Assembly: GCF_004340205.1 (NCBI RefSeq) | Contig: NZ_SLWB01000010.1 | Span: 1-64,000 of the forward strand | Length of the DNA: 64,000 nucleotides | Direction: 5' to 3' | From: Acetobacteroides hydrogenigenes | GTDB lineage: Bacteria; Bacteroidota; Bacteroidia; Bacteroidales; ZOR0009 | Shown here: positions 1 to 7,846 of the stretch, one piece after another | Layout of the letters: each line of letters starts with the position of its first letter | Numbering within the stretch: position 1 is the first letter of the stretch | The notes under the pieces: generated by a model | Seen by the model: only the letters and a program-made list of their open reading frames with translations | What the model was told of the DNA's origin: nothing | Databases searched by the model: none | Position numbers and translations under genes: made by a program

Positions 1-43
1 ACTTCGGCCTAACGAATCGGCTTTAGCCTTCTTTTGGTTGCTG

Positions 44-51
44 CAAAGATA
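44..51 (-). promoter_or_regulatory. Bacteroidota -7 promoter box for a gene left of the window
   Basis: On the minus strand this reads TATCTTTG, an exact match to the Bacteroidota primary sigma factor -7 consensus TAnnTTTG. It points left, so it probably drives a gene outside the window. The rest of the first 321 bases holds short hairpin-like repeats (for example AAGTCCTTCGGACT near 171) and no convincing gene. Confidence 0.5.
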
Positions 52-280
52 AAAAAATGATCGTAATCCTTGGATTTAATCATAGTATCTGACGGCAATA
101 GCTTGTCCCGGCATCTAAATAGTAGACCGAAGGTCTTTTATGGTCTATAATAAATTTGGAATTGTAGAAAGAAGTCCTTCGGACTAGATTTTAGATTGGC
201 TACGCCGAACTAAAGTTTCCGTGACAAGCACGGGATGATACTATGGGTAATATTGTACGTTATATCGAGCGCACGTTAAA

Positions 281-313
281 AAAGATAGCCTCCGCATTTG
301 CGGAGGCTTTTTC
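281..313. terminator. Bidirectional intrinsic terminator
   Basis: Hairpin AGCCTCCGCA-TT-TGCGGAGGCT followed by a T run on the plus strand, and by TATCTTTTTT on the minus strand. It lies directly downstream of the minus-strand gene that ends at 322. Confidence 0.7.
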
Positions 314-321
314 GTTTATGG

Positions 322-1257
322 TTAGTTCTTATCCATTTTTATATCCAGCGTTGTCATTTCATTATCCGATATGCTTACGGTTTCGGTAATGGTTGCATAC
401 CCTGACTTCTCAATTATAACGGTATAGGTTCCTTCGGGTAAGCTCTTAACCTTAAAGATGCCCTTTTCGGCAGTTTTCTTTACGATGGGTTTAGATTCTT
501 TTGTTGCCGATGCTACTGCTGCTTTTGATGCAGCAAAGAAGGTTGCCTTTGCACCCTTTATGGGTTCGCCATTGGAGGCGCTTACGATCTTTGTTGTCAG
601 CGATAGCGTCGTTGATTTCTTGCCCTGAACCTTGCGGATGCTCTTGTACTGGCTGTAAAACTCAGGATGAGTGGTGCGAACAACTTCAACTAAAAGATCG
701 ATCTTCTCGAGAATTTCGTCATTCTCCGTAAAGATTCGGTTCAGCTGATGGGTGGCAGCCTTCGATTCGTTTCTTTCGATGCGCATCGATGGGATTTCGT
801 TGTTAAAGAGCGTAGTTGCATCCTTAAGCTCTGTTAGCATTTCGGGCGTTACACCGTATTCGGCCAGCTTACTGATATTGGCATTTGCCTTTATGTAAAT
901 AAGGTTTGCCTTATCGATGAGCTTGGAGTCGGGTGCATGCAGCAGCTCCGATTCGGTGAAGTGTACTTCTGCTGCCAGCACGGGATTACCGTTAATCTTA
1001 GCGTAAGCTTCGGTTTTGATGGCAATGCCAAAGGCTTTTGTAGCTAGGCTGGTACGTAGCTGCTCCTTTTTTACAGCCGTTCCTGTTTTGTCGGCCACCT
1101 TTAACCCGCATATGTCCCCAATTTGCTGGAGATTGCTGGTAAACCGAGGGAAGAGAACGTTAAATGTTGGAAGCTTATCGGTAATTTCCTTGTTTCTACC
1201 TAAGAAATCGCGGGTAGACTGCTCCATTACATACTTGGTTTCTTGCTTGCTGTTCAT
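322..1257 (-). CDS. Hypothetical protein with C-terminal carboxypeptidase-regulatory-like domain
   Basis: 311 aa, no signal peptide. Residues 1 to about 215 are predicted mainly helical, charged, and not recognised. Residues about 220-311 look like a CarboxypepD_reg/PEGA-type beta-sandwich: TLSLTTKIVSASNGEPIKG, then GIFKVKSLPEGTYTVIIEKSGY near the end. Such domains are usually exported, so one on an apparently cytosolic protein is mildly odd. The gene stands alone, followed by a strong hairpin terminator. Its helical half resembles in style, but not detectably in sequence, the lone hypothetical gene at 38654. The start at 1257 is the first in frame; an internal Met 11 codons later is an alternative. 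Function unknown. Confidence 0.75.
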   Translation of the reverse strand: MNSKQETKYVMEQSTRDFLGRNKEITDKLPTFNVLFPRFTSNLQQIGDICGLKVADKTGTAVKKEQLRTSLATKAFGIAIKTEAYAKINGNPVLAAEVHFTESELLHAPDSKLIDKANLIYIKANANISKLAEYGVTPEMLTELKDATTLFNNEIPSMRIERNESKAATHQLNRIFTENDEILEKIDLLVEVVRTTHPEFYSQYKSIRKVQGKKSTTLSLTTKIVSASNGEPIKGAKATFFAASKAAVASATKESKPIVKKTAEKGIFKVKSLPEGTYTVIIEKSGYATITETVSISDNEMTTLDIKMDKN

Positions 1258-1449
1258 TGCTATTCAACTTTTAGTGGCTTTTTAAACGTTAACAAATTAA
1301 AAATACAAATAAATTTATATTGATATTTACTACGGATAGTAAAATATAACAAACATTAATTATGTGAGAATGTACAAGGGGGGAAGAGGCGTTCTGAATG
1401 GGTAAAATAGTATTGTACAGGGGAACGGACTGCTGCTAATTATATAAAA

Positions 1450-1857
1450 GGATACACTTCGAAGGTATAAAGCCTATAGCATATCTCTAAAGTAACAGCA
1501 GACTCGAAAATAGCTATGGAAAAAATTATATAAAAACTATTACACGGGGTGGTAATGGTATCATGCAATATAAAAACGCTGTCATTCGAAGTTTTAAATC
1601 TTGTCATATAGTATAAAAATGCAATCATTCGGGGTCTCAAGCCTTGTCAGATGGCATAAAAGTGCTGTTACATGGATTAAAAATGACGACAGATGCAATA
1701 AAAATGGTGGCATTCGGGGTATAAGGTCTTGTCATATGCAATAAAAGCTCCGTCATCTGTAGTAAAAGTGCTGTCACACGCGATAAAAATGGTGACAGAT
1801 GTAATAAAAGCATTGTCACATGGGGTAAAAATGGTGACAGATGGGGTATATTTATGG
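1450..1857. repeat. Degenerate tandem repeat array 1, 21-22 bp period
   Basis: Read on the plus strand, a degenerate unit TGTCAnnnGGnnTAAAAnnn recurs. The GTCA/GACA core sits at 1539, 1560, 1581, 1603, 1624, 1646, 1667, 1688, 1709, 1731, 1752, 1773, 1794, 1815 and 1836, i.e. spacings of only 21 or 22 bp. More decayed units reach back to about 1450. The drift between 21 and 22 rules out a conserved reading frame. The unit family is the same as in array 2 (15535-16320). It lies downstream of the BtuG-like gene on the minus strand. Confidence 0.9.
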
Positions 1858-1875
1858 AATTGTACCTTCTATATT

Positions 1876-1947
1876 GAGACTGTTCATGCAACTGTGTCTG
1901 CAAAGTTAACGTTATCATTTTGCAGACACAGTTGCATGAACAGTCTC
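1876..1947. repeat. Perfect 29-bp inverted repeat (long hairpin)
   Basis: The left arm 1876-1904 begins GAGACTGTTCATGC and the right arm 1919-1947 is its exact reverse complement. The 14-nt loop contains GTTAAC. The hairpin lies between array 1 and the btuG-like terminator. It is absent from the paralogous block at 15451-15526, where homology stops exactly at its outer edge (GCTGCTAC). That is consistent with a small palindromic insertion, though no target duplication is obvious. Confidence 0.9.
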
Positions 1948-1968
1948 GTAGCAGCAGCATGGTTTCAT

Positions 1969-2002
1969 AAAAAAGCCGCACGATTCCTCGTGCGGCTCTT
2001 TT
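1969..2002 (-). terminator. Intrinsic terminator of the B12 uptake operon
   Basis: On the minus strand: AAAAGAGCCGCACGA-GGAA-TCGTGCGGCTTTTTT, 18 bases beyond the stop of the BtuG-like gene. The same block (1948-2023) is duplicated at 15451-15526 and, decayed, at 16557-16608. Confidence 0.9.
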
Positions 2003-2019
2003 GCTGATGTATGAAAAAA

Positions 2020-3081
2020 CTAGTTGAAGAAGTATCCGCCGTTAGGATAAATACCAACATTGTACTCTTTTATTTTCTCGCCATTGGTACTATTGTAACG
2101 AATCATCTTGTGGGTAAGAGAGGTATAAGGAGCAGTCATAGCCATTATTTCACCATTAGAAGGATTGATGGCTAATCCATAAAAATCGCCACTAATGAAT
2201 GGCTTTGTTGGAGCCGCAGCTGCCGCAATGTCCATTTGGAAGATACCGGGTGCTCCATAGCTTCCTATATAGTAAAGCTTATCCTTGGTGCTGCTTATCT
2301 GAAGTCTATCAGGATTAAAGCCTTCTATGTTAATTTTAGTAACTTCATAATTAGATGGATTAATCTTGCAAATAGCACCTTTAGTGCTATTTGCTGAATT
2401 TGTCCAATCGGTATAGCCTGCGCATACAACCCATACTACTCCTGTCTTATCTACCACAAATGCTTTAGGAGAATCTGCTACATTAATGGTTCTTTCAATG
2501 GTGTTGTTGCTAAGATTGATAACCGATATGGTGTTATTTTTACCACCGCTTCCAGCGCTATTGGCTACATAAAGCTTATTATTATAAATAACCATTCCTT
2601 CTGGATCAGATCCTACTTTAATAGACCCCGTAACCTTATTCTCTTTAAGATTAACTATAGCTATCTCATCATTTTTCCAAGCGCTTACATAGCCTGTTTT
2701 TCCATTTACAACCATATAGCGAGGACCTTCTACTGGAATCATAGCGTATTTCTTGCAGGAGTACTTGCTTACGGCAACTATCTTGTTCGATCCGTTGAGA
2801 ACTAAATAGGCTGAAGTATCTGCCACCGCAATACTTTGGAGTACGTCACCCAACTCCTCCTTGTTCACCTTATAGTAAACGTCGTTGGCAAGGCTATCGC
2901 CGTTGGTGTAGTAGAGCGAAATCGATGCCTCATTCTTTCCGAAGCTTCCCTCGTTGACGATCACCATTCCTTGGGTAAGGTCGTAGCGTTGCTTAGGTTT
3001 TGCAGGCGAATCATCATCATCGCAAGCTGTAAACTGTATTGCAGCACCTAGCAGAAGGGCCGCGTAAAGTAGCTTTTTCAT
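2020..3081 (-). CDS. BtuG-like surface lipoprotein (YncE/DUF5074-type beta-propeller)
   Basis: 353 aa. The signal peptide ends in lipobox FTAC, with Cys20 followed by acidic DDDDS, the pattern that favours surface export in Bacteroidota. The rest is a beta-propeller with recurring blades such as YVANSAGSGGKNNTISVINL and VWVVCAGYTD. It is transcribed directly after a TonB-dependent receptor and a cobalamin riboswitch. In Bacteroides, BtuG lipoproteins of this fold cap BtuB and bind B12 very tightly (established knowledge). The inference here is therefore capture of corrinoid at the cell surface and hand-over to the receptor encoded at 3135-5012. A 3'-terminal remnant of a paralogue lies at 16365-16556. 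The B12 role rests on context plus fold, not on identified binding residues. Confidence 0.85.
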   Translation of the reverse strand: MKKLLYAALLLGAAIQFTACDDDDSPAKPKQRYDLTQGMVIVNEGSFGKNEASISLYYTNGDSLANDVYYKVNKEELGDVLQSIAVADTSAYLVLNGSNKIVAVSKYSCKKYAMIPVEGPRYMVVNGKTGYVSAWKNDEIAIVNLKENKVTGSIKVGSDPEGMVIYNNKLYVANSAGSGGKNNTISVINLSNNTIERTINVADSPKAFVVDKTGVVWVVCAGYTDWTNSANSTKGAICKINPSNYEVTKINIEGFNPDRLQISSTKDKLYYIGSYGAPGIFQMDIAAAAAPTKPFISGDFYGLAINPSNGEIMAMTAPYTSLTHKMIRYNSTNGEKIKEYNVGIYPNGGYFFN

Positions 3082-3134
3082 GTTTCTATTGTTGGTTTAT
3101 TGTTGATTACTTCTATTGTCGGTATATGCTGAGG

Positions 3135-5012
3135 CTACCTCTGCTTTCCAAAGCTTACGGATACTCCGGCTTGGAAGGTTCTTAGCGGTAGCGCGTAGCC
3201 TTTTACCATTTGGTAGTCCCTGTTCCAGATGTTATCTATCCGTGCGAATGGTCGCATACCGCCCCAGCTAAAGTGCATCTGTGCTTCAACCACAACCGAG
3301 CCTATGCTGTACGGATTCAGCCAGTCGGTGTTGCTGATGTAGTAGCGCCTACCCGTATACGAATGTGCGTACCGGATGCTATACCACTTTGTTTGAAGGT
3401 AAATAGCGGCGCTTCCTTTGTATTTCGGCTTGTACGGAAGCTGCTGTCCTTTTACAGCCGATCCCGAGGTCTGATCGGTCGATCGCGTAAACAGCCCCGA
3501 GAGATCCACCCCCAGCGTGGTACGATTCAGCTGCTGCTTGGCCGTAATGTTGGCCTCGGCACCTCTCGACCATACCGACTTCACGTTTTGAGGAGTCCAG
3601 ATCGACCCGCTTGGCATCCACAGAATCCAGTTGTCGACGTTGTTGTTGAATGCAGCCGTCTTTACCGAAAGCAAGAACCCTTTCTTCATGTACAGGTAGT
3701 CCAGCCCCAGCTCTTCGCCGTAGCCGTCTTCCGGTTTCAGATCCGGATTTCCCCATCCCGTCCAGTACAGATCGTTAAACGAAGGCACTCGGTAGTTTCG
3801 CGATACGTTCCCCCTTAGCTGTAGCCCAGGTAGTAGCCTTTTTTGTAAACCTACCGACCAAGTCATAGGCGATGCATCGCCATTTATAAGCTCCTGCCGA
3901 ATGCTTGCAAATGCCTCGAACCCACCATTGCTGGTGCGGAAGCGATATCCAAGCACACCGGCAGGTCGGTATCGCTCTTTGGCGTCAGGATAGTTGGTAG
4001 AGGAGGCTCTCTCGTACGATGCGTTTATACCGCCCTCCAGCGTGCTGCCCGCGCTAAGGGTCACAATGGCTTCGCCCTCCAGCTGTCCCTGTGTGGTATG
4101 GTGATTCGATCGTTCTATGCCCGGATTGCGGTATTTCTGCCAGTCGTTAAAGAGTGCCGACTTTACGTTGAAGCGAACCCGATGGCGCGTAGCTTGCCAT
4201 TGCGCTGCTGCTCTAAGAAAACGGTTGTAGTCGTATTCGCTGCTCATGGTGTTGCTCACCATCGGGGGGTACTGGTTGTATCCGTCCTGTCCCCAAACCG
4301 ATACCACCAGCTTGTCGTTGCCAGTAAGCGCAAATGTTCCGGTTTCCATGATTCCGCCCTTGGAGTAGCGGGCGTTTATCTGCCTATCGCGGTTGTCGCT
4401 GCTGTTAACTTTGTAGTCGTTCTCGGCTTCGGTGTAGAATAGTCGGGTGGATAGCGCCATTTTAGAGCCGCTGTAGGTGTGCTTGGCTCCGGTGTACGAA
4501 AGGCCGTAGCTACCTACCGACTGCATCACCTCGCCGCTATGCCCTTCGCCAAGATTCAGGGTGTTGTCCAGGTGAATAACTCCGCCAATGGCACCGCTGC
4601 CAAACAGCGCGCCGTTTCCGCCCTGCTGTACCACCACTTGATCTACAAAGAAGGTAGGGATGCTTCCGAAGTTAACCCCGGCGTTCATGGTGCTCTGCAG
4701 GTTGATGCCGTTCCAGAGCACGGCCGTATGCGAAGAGTTTAATCCGCGCATCGACACGTTCGAGGTCCCTCCCGGACTGTAGCTGTTTACCGTAACCGCA
4801 GCTTGGCTGGTAAGCAGTTCGGAGAGTAGCATGCTGCTGTTCTGCCGAAGTTCGGTTGGCGAAACTATTTTTAGCGATAGCCCCGACGTGTAGCGCTTAA
4901 GTTTGCTGCTTACCACTACCTCTTTAAGGTGTATGGTATCCGCAATGGGCCTTTCCTCAGGAAGATTCCCTGGAATGGAAAGCGCGCTAAAAAGAAGAAC
5001 GTTAAGTAACAT
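3135..5012 (-). CDS. btuB: TonB-dependent receptor, BtuB-type vitamin B12 transporter
   Basis: 625 aa, about the length of E. coli BtuB and shorter than SusC-like receptors. A short signal peptide is followed by a TonB-box-like stretch (DTIHLKEVVVSS, about residues 26-37). The plug domain spans about residues 40-150, with SNVSMRGLNSSHTAVLWNG and GNGALFGSGAIGGVI. The rest is a 22-strand-type barrel ending TFQAGVSVSFGKQR. It is the first gene behind a cobalamin riboswitch and is followed after 53 bases by the BtuG-like lipoprotein. Predicted role: TonB-driven import of cobalamin across the outer membrane. No inner-membrane BtuCDF genes are in the window. Confidence 0.92.
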   Translation of the reverse strand: MLLNVLLFSALSIPGNLPEERPIADTIHLKEVVVSSKLKRYTSGLSLKIVSPTELRQNSSMLLSELLTSQAAVTVNSYSPGGTSNVSMRGLNSSHTAVLWNGINLQSTMNAGVNFGSIPTFFVDQVVVQQGGNGALFGSGAIGGVIHLDNTLNLGEGHSGEVMQSVGSYGLSYTGAKHTYSGSKMALSTRLFYTEAENDYKVNSSDNRDRQINARYSKGGIMETGTFALTGNDKLVVSVWGQDGYNQYPPMVSNTMSSEYDYNRFLRAAAQWQATRHRVRFNVKSALFNDWQKYRNPGIERSNHHTTQGQLEGEAIVTLSAGSTLEGGINASYERASSTNYPDAKERYRPAGVLGYRFRTSNGGFEAFASIRQELINGDASPMTWSVGLQKRLLPGLQLRGNVSRNYRVPSFNDLYWTGWGNPDLKPEDGYGEELGLDYLYMKKGFLLSVKTAAFNNNVDNWILWMPSGSIWTPQNVKSVWSRGAEANITAKQQLNRTTLGVDLSGLFTRSTDQTSGSAVKGQQLPYKPKYKGSAAIYLQTKWYSIRYAHSYTGRRYYISNTDWLNPYSIGSVVVEAQMHFSWGGMRPFARIDNIWNRDYQMVKGYALPLRTFQAGVSVSFGKQR

Positions 5013-5140
5013 GTTTTACAAATGATCAAAATCGTTAGCGATTCAACCATTTAAAACCTGCGAATAAAAAGATGTGATGCTGTAAGCAATGTAAAAGAAT
5101 TACACCAAGCCCTTTATCCGAAAGCTATAAATGTTCACGT

Positions 5141-5306
5141 TCTGGCAGGTCTTCTGGCTTGTTCCCCTTTTATCGGCCTTCCCGTCCCAACCGGACAGTG
5201 GCATTTGGATGGTGATAAAAGGTTTTGGTAGAACTTACAGCAGCGGTAACTGCTCGGGATTTTCACCCGATTCCCTTTTCGCCCCGCATATGGCGGAAAC
5301 CAAAAC
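5141..5306 (-). promoter_or_regulatory. Cobalamin (B12) riboswitch
   Basis: Minus-strand RNA with the class I hallmarks in order: GGGAATCGGGTGAAAATCCC, then GAGCAGTTACCGCTGCTGTAA, a GCCACTG element, GGGAAGGC, and the 3' AAGCCAGAAGACCTGCC. It lies between a -7/-33 promoter and btuB, with about 130 bases of leader after the aptamer. It is expected to switch off btuB and the BtuG-like gene when adenosylcobalamin is plentiful. Confidence 0.96.
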
Positions 5307-5311
5307 TGGCG

Positions 5312-5340
5312 CAAAGATAGGCTTAATTTATGTACTCAAA
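5312..5340 (-). promoter_or_regulatory. Promoter of the riboswitch-btuB operon
   Basis: Minus strand TTTG (5340-5337), 17-base spacer, TATCTTTG (5319-5312): a full Bacteroidota -33/-7 promoter. Transcription would start about 5306, at the first base of the riboswitch. The stretch from 5341 to 5696 holds no gene I can support. Confidence 0.8.
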
Positions 5341-5696
5341 GGCGAATTAGCTTTTTTCTTTTCAGATTTCCTAAAAGTGCCCCACTTTTCGGCTTTTGCT
5401 AAATGCTAACCGTATCATGTTAATTTTTTTTTGCAATAATGTTTGCTACAATCGGTAAAAGAATATTTTTGCAAAATGCCTTATTCAGAAACAGGTGCGG
5501 AGTGAATGGATTATCCACTATCTCTGCACCTTTTGTTTCTAAGCTTAGGCATGAGCTAGCCATGCTATTGTATCCTTCTGTAACAATCCTACGACAATCG
5601 ATTAACGCTAGATGTAAGGCGTTTGGAGTATGTTGGCAGAAATAGCTAACTTCGTGGCTGGATGTATAACTACTGCATCTTTCAACATCAAATTTT

Positions 5697-6137
5697 ATGC
5701 AACAACGTAAAAAGGATGCCGTTCGCCTTAATAAGCTAATTAGCGACGCTGGGTTTTGTTCGCGTCGAGAGGCCGACGAGTATATTGCGCAAGAACGCGT
5801 TACCGTTAATGGACATACCGCAGAAGTGGGCGATAAAGCTTTTAAAACAGACTTTATTCGAATTGACGGAGAGCCGCTTCGATTTGTTGAAAAGGTTGTG
5901 GCAGAAAAGAAACAGCCCGAATTTCGCTCTAAACGTATAGGTCGAAACCTAGGGACAGAGGAAAAAAAGTCCAAACCAGTTCCGGCAGAAAAGGAATATG
6001 AGCGAGCGCCTAAGGGAGGTAAGCAGTCGGGTAAAACAGGTCTCGTTAAAAAGGCTGATTCAAAAGAAAGAGCATCAACAAAGCCCGAAAAGAAGGTAGG
6101 TGCTGCAAAAAAATGGTTCTCTAGCCGCAAAAAGTAG
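5697..6137 (+). CDS. Stand-alone S4 RNA-binding domain protein with basic tail
   Basis: 146 aa. Residues 8-55 form an S4 domain (RLNKLISDAGFCSRREADEY, then ERVTVNGHTAEVGDKA), the N-terminal fold of RsuA/RluB-type pseudouridine synthases. The catalytic domain is absent. Instead residues about 70-146 are a low-complexity Lys/Arg/Glu tail ending AAKKWFSSRKK. Likely binds structured RNA, perhaps on the ribosome; no enzyme activity is visible. A truncated RluB is possible, but the clean stop and basic tail look like a finished protein. It is followed after 79 bases by the CobS-like gene. Confidence 0.8.
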   Translation: MQQRKKDAVRLNKLISDAGFCSRREADEYIAQERVTVNGHTAEVGDKAFKTDFIRIDGEPLRFVEKVVAEKKQPEFRSKRIGRNLGTEEKKSKPVPAEKEYERAPKGGKQSGKTGLVKKADSKERASTKPEKKVGAAKKWFSSRKK

Positions 6138-6216
6138 CCAACAACCTGTACTCTTCGCTTTTCATTTCATAAGTTTGTGTGAAATATCACCGCTAAGCCC
6201 AAAGTCTGCATTAATA

Positions 6217-6966
6217 ATGTTTCGAAGAATTGCTGCAACGATATCTCTGTTCACCCGAATTCCTATTGCACGATGGATGTCAATCTCCCATGTGGAATAC
6301 GGGAGAACCGCTCCATTTTATGCTATTGTAGGATGGATTGTTGGTGGGCTTGTTGCGCTGGTATTCTACTTGGTCGATTTCCTATTTACCCAACCCGTTA
6401 CGGTTGCCATTGCGTTAACCTTTTCTGTTTTTTTGACAGGAGGTTTGCAGGAAGGAGGCTTAGCCTATTTCTTCGATAACCTAGGAGGTAGGCATGGGCA
6501 ACGCTTCTACGTTAAAAATAGGACCGATAAGCAAATTGGCATACAAGGTATTCTTGGTGTTGCGCTAGCGCTGATACTTCAGTTTGCAATACTGCAAGAG
6601 CTAAGCCCCGCTTTGGTTCCTTGGATTATCCTTTCGGGCGAAAGCTTATCGCGCTTGGCAACCATTACATTAATAGATACCAATAGGTACCTACGGCCAA
6701 AGGAAGGATACGATGCCGCCCCGGCTTTTAGTAAGTTGGGTATAGATGGCTGGCTTATTGTTCTGGCTACAGGAACTCTTCCATTTTTGCTAACGCTTAA
6801 GTTGAAAATTTGGTTTGCGATTATACCTCTGGTTGCCGTTCGTATTATTATGGAGATTTTCTTTAAACGATTTAGGGGCGGAGTTAACTTTGAGGAGTGT
6901 TTGGCAACTCAGCAGTTTTGCCTGATCGCATTTTACTTAGGTGTTTCAGCAATTCCTAATGTATAG
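6217..6966 (+). CDS. CobS-like membrane protein with degenerate catalytic motif
   Basis: 249 aa, several membrane helices. The overall pattern is that of adenosylcobinamide-GDP ribazoletransferase CobS: LFTRIPIARW near the N-terminus, TGGLQEGGLAYFFDNLGG at 74-91, IGIQGILGV at 108-116, ECLATQQFCLIAFYL near the C-terminus. The normally conserved H-E-D-G-L-A-D-x-x-D-G is here Q78-E-G80-G-L-A-Y84-x-x-D87-N, so two Asp residues thought to hold metal are gone. MKDSRIGTYG is also lost. No cob genes adjoin it. I chose the start at 6217 (MFRRIAA, matching CobS N-termini) because the longer reading overlaps the upstream gene. Function is probably not ribazole transfer. A hairpin terminator follows. Confidence 0.75.
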   Translation: MFRRIAATISLFTRIPIARWMSISHVEYGRTAPFYAIVGWIVGGLVALVFYLVDFLFTQPVTVAIALTFSVFLTGGLQEGGLAYFFDNLGGRHGQRFYVKNRTDKQIGIQGILGVALALILQFAILQELSPALVPWIILSGESLSRLATITLIDTNRYLRPKEGYDAAPAFSKLGIDGWLIVLATGTLPFLLTLKLKIWFAIIPLVAVRIIMEIFFKRFRGGVNFEECLATQQFCLIAFYLGVSAIPNV

Positions 6967-6992
6967 ATAGGTCTCGTAAAAGCATTAATGCT

Positions 6993-7028
6993 AAAAGGCC
7001 TCGAAGAATGCTTCTTCGAGGCCTTTTT
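6993..7028 (+). terminator. Intrinsic terminator
   Basis: AAAAGGCCTCGAAGAA-TG-CTTCTTCGAGGCCTTTTT, a perfect stem 26 bases after the CobS-like stop codon. Confidence 0.9.
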
Positions 7029-7081
7029 ATTGAATAGTTTAATGCTCGCGTATCGTTGCGTTTGGGTATAAACGCAAAAAA

Positions 7082-7180
7082 GGGTAAGCTACTTACATCG
7101 CACCGCTACAACCGCTTACCCTTGCTACCTTCCGGTCCTGGGGGGATTCAGCAGGAGCTGGTCGTGTAAGACTTACCCGG
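7082..7180 (-). ncRNA. ffs: Bacterial small SRP RNA (4.5S RNA)
   Basis: The minus strand carries the SRP domain IV signature CCAGGACCGGAAGGTAGCAAGG. The flanking arms GGGTAAGTCTTACA (5') and TGTAAGTAGCTTACCC (3') pair to close a roughly 100-nt rod. A T run follows the 3' end. It scaffolds Ffh for co-translational membrane targeting. A Bacteroidota promoter sits just upstream; exact ends are estimates. Confidence 0.95.
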
Positions 7181-7183
7181 GCA

Positions 7184-7214
7184 CAAAAGTACAACAAAAT
7201 CCGAAGAAGCCAAA
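7184..7214 (-). promoter_or_regulatory. Promoter of the SRP RNA
   Basis: Minus strand TTTG (7214-7211), 19-base spacer, TACTTTTG (7191-7184), placing the start near 7178-7180 at the foot of the SRP RNA stem. Confidence 0.8.
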
Positions 7215-7243
7215 TAAAATATGCAGGCATTCGCCAAAACTGC

Positions 7244-7251
7244 TATCTTTG
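7244..7251 (+). promoter_or_regulatory. -7 box for the DUF4199-GT2 operon
   Basis: TATCTTTG, followed by an expected start near 7257 and the DUF4199 start codon at 7280. No clear -33 element. It fires away from the SRP RNA promoter; the two share about 50 bases of DNA. Confidence 0.7.
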
Positions 7252-7279
7252 ACAATCATTAACCATTAAACGCAAACTT

Positions 7280-7816
7280 ATGGAAGAAGAAGTAAAGGTA
7301 TCGACATCAGAGATGCTTAAATCGGCATCAATGAATGGTGTTTACGTGTCATTAGTTCCAATTGTCATTGCTGTCCTGATCTTTGTAATGAATCCTTCAT
7401 TTATAATGATGGGGGTATTGGGTATTCTTTCTTTTATTTTGACTTACATTTTGGTAGTGGTTCTTTCGATCAAGTATCGTAAAGAAAAGCTCGATAACAG
7501 GATGAAGTATGCCGATGCGCTGGTGTACACCCTGGTAGTGGGGTTAGTGGCAAGCATAATCTCCTCCGTTTTCAGCGCCTTTTACCAGTATGTTATAGAT
7601 CCATCGTACATTGATAACATGGCGGTAAGAATGCAAAACTTTATGGAAGCTCAGAATGTTCCTCAAGCGCAGGTTGACGAGGCCATTGATGAAATAATGA
7701 AGGCTAAGGAAGTCGGAGCCTTCTTGGTTTCACAGCTTAAGTCTATTTTGATTTTTAACTTGCTAATTATCCTATTTGCACCTTTATTTGTAAAGAAAAG
7801 TGCACCTGTTTTTTAG
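7280..7816 (+). CDS. DUF4199 membrane protein
   Basis: 178 aa. Four hydrophobic helices (about 20-38, 43-65, 81-104, 152-172) with a soluble acidic loop at about 105-150 containing VDEAIDEIMKAKE. This matches the DUF4199 family of Bacteroidota membrane proteins, whose function is unknown. Genes of this family are often directly followed by a GT2 polyprenol-phosphate glycosyltransferase, as here after 30 bases. The pairing suggests a shared role in envelope glycan export or lipid-linked sugar supply; that is inference. Confidence 0.85.
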   Translation: MEEEVKVSTSEMLKSASMNGVYVSLVPIVIAVLIFVMNPSFIMMGVLGILSFILTYILVVVLSIKYRKEKLDNRMKYADALVYTLVVGLVASIISSVFSAFYQYVIDPSYIDNMAVRMQNFMEAQNVPQAQVDEAIDEIMKAKEVGAFLVSQLKSILIFNLLIILFAPLFVKKSAPVF

Positions 7817-7846
7817 GAACAGAGTTTTAAGGGTAAAATTTGACTA

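Noticed and set aside
1450-1857. Integron attC-like cassette array
   Set aside because: No integrase, no cassette genes between the units, and units are too short and uniform in spacing.
5439-5645. 68-residue plus-strand reading frame before the S4 gene
   Set aside because: No signal, domain or promoter; overlaps other spurious frames.
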